From Bacteroidales bacterium (GTDB lineage: Bacteria > Bacteroidota > Bacteroidia > Bacteroidales > UBA932): 24,422 nt of DNA. Position 1 is the first letter of the stretch. Each line of letters begins with the position of its first letter. The notes below the pieces were generated by a model. That model made no database searches. It was not told the origin of the DNA and saw only the letters and a list, made by a program, of their open reading frames with translations. The stretch covers positions 1-24,422 of the forward strand of contig JAFZWC010000038.1 in NCBI GenBank assembly GCA_017617475.1, read 5' to 3'. Shown piece by piece: positions 21,815 to 24,422 of this stretch. Made by a program: the position numbers and the translations under genes.

Positions 21815-22930
21815 TTACTCACTCTTATATTTTGCGGCTTGTTCCGCTATGAGCGCAGCGTCGTCGAAGTAGTTGATCTTCATGGCGTCCTTCATCTCGT
21901 GGAGGGTCTTGGCGGCTACCTCACGGGCGGCTTCGGAACCTTTCTTGAGGATGTTGTATACCTCGGGGATGTCCTGCTCATAGGCGTGGCGGCGGGCACG
22001 GATGGGCTCCAGGCGGTCGTTGAGCACGCTGATGAGGAATTTCTTGCACTTCATGTCTCCCAGACCTCCCCTGCGATAGTGGTCCTTGAGTTCGTCCAGA
22101 TTGGCGTACTCCGGCCAGAACTTGGCAAAGTCATCGGCCTCACAGAAAGCGTCCAGGTAAGTGAACACGGTGTTGCCTTCCACCTTGCCGGGGTCTTCCA
22201 CCCTCAGGTGCCCGGGGTCCGTGAACATGCCCTTGACCTTCTTTTCCATTTCCTTGGGGTCTTCGGAAAGATAGATGCAGTTGCCCAGGGATTTGCTCAT
22301 CTTGGCCTGGCCGTCCGTTCCGGGAAGGCGGCGGCATGCCAGGTTGGAGGGAAGAAGAATCTCCGGCTCTACCAGCACGTCGCATTTGTAGGTGCCGTTG
22401 AAGCTGCGGACAATCTCGCGGCACTGTTCCAGCATGGGTTCCTGGTCTTCGCCGGCAGGTACGGTGGTAGCCTTGCAGAAGCAGATATCGGCCGCCTGGG
22501 AAATGGGATAGGTGAAAAAGCCGACGGGAAGGCCGCGGCGGTTGTCATCCTCCCCTTCCGAGTTGAAGCCGCGGAGAACCATCTCGCTCTTTACGGTGGG
22601 ATTGCGCTGCAGGCGCTGCACCGTGACCAGGTTGGAGAAGAACTGCGTCATCTCGTGCAGTTCGGGAATCTGGCTCTGGATAAAGAGGGTCACCTTATTG
22701 GGGTCCAGACCGCAGGACAAGTAGTCCAGGGCCACCTCAATGATGTTCTGACGGACTTTCTCCGGATTGTCGGCGTTGTCCGTAAGGGCCTGAACGTCCG
22801 CGATGAACACGAACATGCGGTCATAATTCCCCTCGTTCTGCAGGAGCACGCGGTTACGCAGGCTGCCCACATAATGACCCAGATGAAGTTTGCCGGTAGG
22901 ACGGTCGCCAGTGAGTATGATTCTTCCCAT
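21815..22930 (-). CDS. trpS: Tryptophanyl-tRNA synthetase
   Basis: A 371-residue class I synthetase that charges tRNA-Trp. The HIGH motif appears as [14 protein letters not shown] (11-24) and KMSKS as [16 protein letters not shown] (KMSKS at 210-214). Other TrpRS features are [24 protein letters not shown] and [20 protein letters not shown]. An internal stretch ([20 protein letters not shown], about 118-137) is longer than in the compact 330-residue type, which accounts for the length; such longer forms are seen in anaerobic bacteria. The start [20 protein letters not shown] is the standard N-terminus. A minus-strand -7 motif lies 18 bases upstream. Confidence 0.96.
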   Translation of the reverse strand: MGRIILTGDRPTGKLHLGHYVGSLRNRVLLQNEGNYDRMFVFIADVQALTDNADNPEKVRQNIIEVALDYLSCGLDPNKVTLFIQSQIPELHEMTQFFSNLVTVQRLQRNPTVKSEMVLRGFNSEGEDDNRRGLPVGFFTYPISQAADICFCKATTVPAGEDQEPMLEQCREIVRSFNGTYKCDVLVEPEILLPSNLACRRLPGTDGQAKMSKSLGNCIYLSEDPKEMEKKVKGMFTDPGHLRVEDPGKVEGNTVFTYLDAFCEADDFAKFWPEYANLDELKDHYRRGGLGDMKCKKFLISVLNDRLEPIRARRHAYEQDIPEVYNILKKGSEAAREVAAKTLHEMKDAMKINYFDDAALIAEQAAKYKSE

Positions 22931-22948
22931 ATATTTCGAATTAGCCTA

Positions 22949-22956
22949 CAAATTTA
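22949..22956 (-). promoter_or_regulatory. -7 promoter element of trpS
   Basis: On the minus strand the bases read TAAATTTG, matching TAnnTTTG, 18 bases before the trpS ATG. No clear -33 TTTG; the region upstream is A-rich. Confidence 0.65.
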
Positions 22957-22978
22957 CTCTTTTTTTCCGAATAATTAT

Positions 22979-23031
22979 GGAGCGAAGCGACGGAAGTCCC
23001 CCGCAAAGGCGGGGGATTTAGGGGGTGGGTA
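22979..23031. repeat. Intergenic GGAGCGAAGCGAC / CCCCCGC palindromic repeat
   Basis: The first 13 bases (22979-22991) are identical to 12653-12665. They are followed by a hairpin CCCCCGC 22998-23004 with GCGGGGG 23009-23015 (loop AAAG) and then GATTTAGGGGGTGGG. The arrangement of a GCGAAGCGAC block followed by a G/C-run hairpin is shared with the 12648-12694 element, so both appear to be copies of one dispersed family. It lies between the dnaK terminator and the trpS promoter. Confidence 0.68.
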
Positions 23032-23039
23032 AAGACAGA

Positions 23040-23068
23040 AAGAGGCGGCGCGGATAGCGTCGCCTCTT
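23040..23068 (-). terminator. Terminator of dnaK
   Basis: AAGAGGCG (23040-23047) pairs with CGCCTCTT (23061-23068), with further inner G-C pairing (GCGC against GCGT). On the minus strand it follows the dnaK stop by 18 bases and is followed by TCTGTCTTT, a moderate T-rich tail. Confidence 0.75.
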
Positions 23069-23086
23069 CTGAGCAGGAAGCGCAGC

Positions 23087-24422
23087 TTACTGCTCGTCCG
23101 GACCTTGGTCCTGAGGGCCGGGGTTAGGTCCCTGAGGGCCACCCTGGAAAGGACCGTTCGGGCCGAAGGGGCCCTGCGGACCGCCCTGAGGGCCACCGGC
23201 CTGCTGGCCGGCCTGGTACATCTTCTCGAAGGCCTTGTTCAGAGCCTCGGAGTAGCGGTCGATATCGGCCAGGTTCTGGGCCTTGACGGCTTCCTTGAGG
23301 GCATTGCAGTTGGTCTCCACCTCACTCTTGATGTCGGCGGGCACCTTGTCGCCGTTCTCCTTCAGGAACTTTTCGGCCTGGAAGGTGAGGGCGTCGGCGC
23401 TGTTGATTTTGTCGATGCGCTCTTTCTCGGCCTGGTCGGCGGCTTCGTTGGCCTTGGCCTCGTCACGCATGCGCTGGATCTCGGCGTCGGACAGGCCGCT
23501 GGAGGCCTCGATGCGGATGTGCTGCTCCTTGCCGGTAGCCTTGTCCACGGCGCTCACGTTGAGGATACCGTTGGCATCGATATCGAAGGTAACCTCAATC
23601 TGAGGTACGCCACGGGGTGCAGGGGCAATGCCGTCCAGGTGGAAGATGCCGATCTGCTTGTTGTCCTTGGCCATGGGGCGCTCGCCCTGGAGCACGCGGA
23701 TTTCTACGCCGGGCTGGTTGTCGGCCGCAGTGGAGAAGACCTGGCTCTTCTTGGCAGGGATGGTGGTGTTGGACTCGATGAGCTTTGTCATGACGCCGCC
23801 CAGGGTTTCGATACCCAGGCTCAGCGGAGTGACATCCAGAAGGAGCACGTCCTTAACGTCACCGGCCAGCACACCGCCCTGGATGGAGGCGCCGATGGCC
23901 ACCACCTCGTCAGGGTTCACGCTCTTGTTGGGCTCCTTGCCGAAGAAGTTCTTCACCAGTTCCTGCACGTAAGGGATACGGGTGGAACCACCAACCAGCA
24001 GGACCTCATCGATGTCGGAGGGGTTCAGGTGAGCATCGGCCAGTGCCTGACGGCAAGGGGCGATGGAACGCTGGAACAGGGCGTCGGAGAGCTGCTCGAA
24101 CTTGGCGCGGGTGAGCGTCTTGGCCAGGTGCTTGGGCACGCCGTCCACCGGCATGATATAAGGAAGGTTGATTTCCGTGGAAGTCTGGCTGGAAAGTTCG
24201 ATCTTGGCCTTTTCGGCAGCTTCCTTCAGACGCTGCAGGGCCATAGGGTCTTTCTTGAGGTCCAGGCCGCCGTTCTCGGCTGCAAACTCCTGGGCCAGCC
24301 AGTCGATGATGACCTGGTCGAAGTCGTCACCTCCGAGGTGGGTGTCACCGTTGGTGGACAGAACCTCGAACACGCCGTCGCCCAGTTGCAGGATAGAGAT
24401 ATCGAAGGTACCGCCGCCGAGG
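23087..24422 (-). CDS. dnaK: Chaperone DnaK (Hsp70), 3' part (N-terminus beyond the window)
   Basis: DnaK is the ATP-driven Hsp70 that folds and protects proteins. About 444 codons are present; the gene enters at the right edge in [11 protein letters not shown], the second phosphate-binding motif of the ATPase, so roughly the first 190 residues are missing. Seen in order: [33 protein letters not shown], the linker and substrate domain ([48 protein letters not shown]), and the helical lid. The C-terminus is unusual: about 40 residues of Gly/Pro/Gln ([16 protein letters not shown] to [12 protein letters not shown]) replace the usual acidic EEVD/EEVK ending. The gene has a terminator after it and no downstream dnaJ in this direction. 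Confidence 0.96.
   Translation of the reverse strand, partial: LGGGTFDISILQLGDGVFEVLSTNGDTHLGGDDFDQVIIDWLAQEFAAENGGLDLKKDPMALQRLKEAAEKAKIELSSQTSTEINLPYIMPVDGVPKHLAKTLTRAKFEQLSDALFQRSIAPCRQALADAHLNPSDIDEVLLVGGSTRIPYVQELVKNFFGKEPNKSVNPDEVVAIGASIQGGVLAGDVKDVLLLDVTPLSLGIETLGGVMTKLIESNTTIPAKKSQVFSTAADNQPGVEIRVLQGERPMAKDNKQIGIFHLDGIAPAPRGVPQIEVTFDIDANGILNVSAVDKATGKEQHIRIEASSGLSDAEIQRMRDEAKANEAADQAEKERIDKINSADALTFQAEKFLKENGDKVPADIKSEVETNCNALKEAVKAQNLADIDRYSEALNKAFEKMYQAGQQAGGPQGGPQGPFGPNGPFQGGPQGPNPGPQDQGPDEQ

Noticed and set aside
21839..23032. 397-codon plus-strand frame opposite trpS
   Set aside because: Shadow of trpS, which has clear HIGH and KMSKS motifs on the minus strand; it also runs through the repeat and promoter regions.
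1..24422. Prophage, integron, toxin-antitoxin or biosynthetic cluster
   Set aside because: Nearly every base is assigned to housekeeping genes or short regulatory and repeat elements; no integrase, transposase, tRNA gene, attachment site or unknown multigene cassette was recognised.

Overview
This window looks like a chromosomal segment of a fairly GC-rich member of the Bacteroidales (phylum Bacteroidota), probably an uncultured gut or rumen lineage. Four things point there. A short primary sigma factor (286 aa) lacks the long N-terminal extension. TAnnTTTG (-7 type) promoter motifs recur in front of genes, and clear Shine-Dalgarno sequences are lacking. Several proteins look Bacteroidota-like (bifunctional HisB, HisIE, long HisG, class II aldolase, large periplasmic tricorn-like protease). 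No phage, plasmid or transposase genes are seen; the accessory component is short palindromic repeats.

Layout. 1-3335 (minus strand): the 5' part of argS, overlapped by rpoD, then a DegP/HtrA periplasmic protease. 3407-10547 (plus): a complete histidine operon, hisG-D-C-B-H-A-F-IE, almost all genes overlapping by a few bases. A textbook transcription attenuator precedes it: promoter, 17-codon leader peptide with four consecutive His codons, mutually exclusive hairpins and a terminator. 10568-12623: dnaN with its own promoter, and a DnaQ-type 3'-5' exonuclease. 12648-15555: a repeat or terminator, a cobalamin riboswitch, a BtuB-like TonB-dependent receptor and a short BtuC/FecCD-type permease. 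15564-16121 (minus): nadD, sharing a small divergent promoter region with gmk. 16187-20007 (plus): gmk and a tricorn-type S41 protease interrupted by an in-frame TAG ten codons before the catalytic serine. 20180-21787 (plus): class II fructose-bisphosphate aldolase and a GNAT acetyltransferase. 21815-24422 (minus): trpS and the 3' two-thirds of dnaK, running off the right edge.

The genes are mainly housekeeping: translation (argS, trpS), transcription (rpoD), replication (dnaN, exonuclease), proteostasis (degP, dnaK, tricorn-like protease), NAD, GMP and sugar metabolism, histidine synthesis, and B12 uptake. The histidine operon senses charged tRNA-His through its leader; the uptake genes sense cobalamin through their riboswitch.

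The most unusual features are small. Two tandem 54-57 bp palindromic repeat units are inserted in frame inside hisH, adding about 40 residues to a normally compact enzyme. Another dispersed repeat sits inside a peripheral region of the cobalamin riboswitch. A 23-bp-arm palindromic element follows the protease gene. The hisL leader and the acetyltransferase appear to be leaderless, the protease gene carries an amber codon, and the BtuC-type permease lacks its first membrane segment. I found no wholly new multigene system here.
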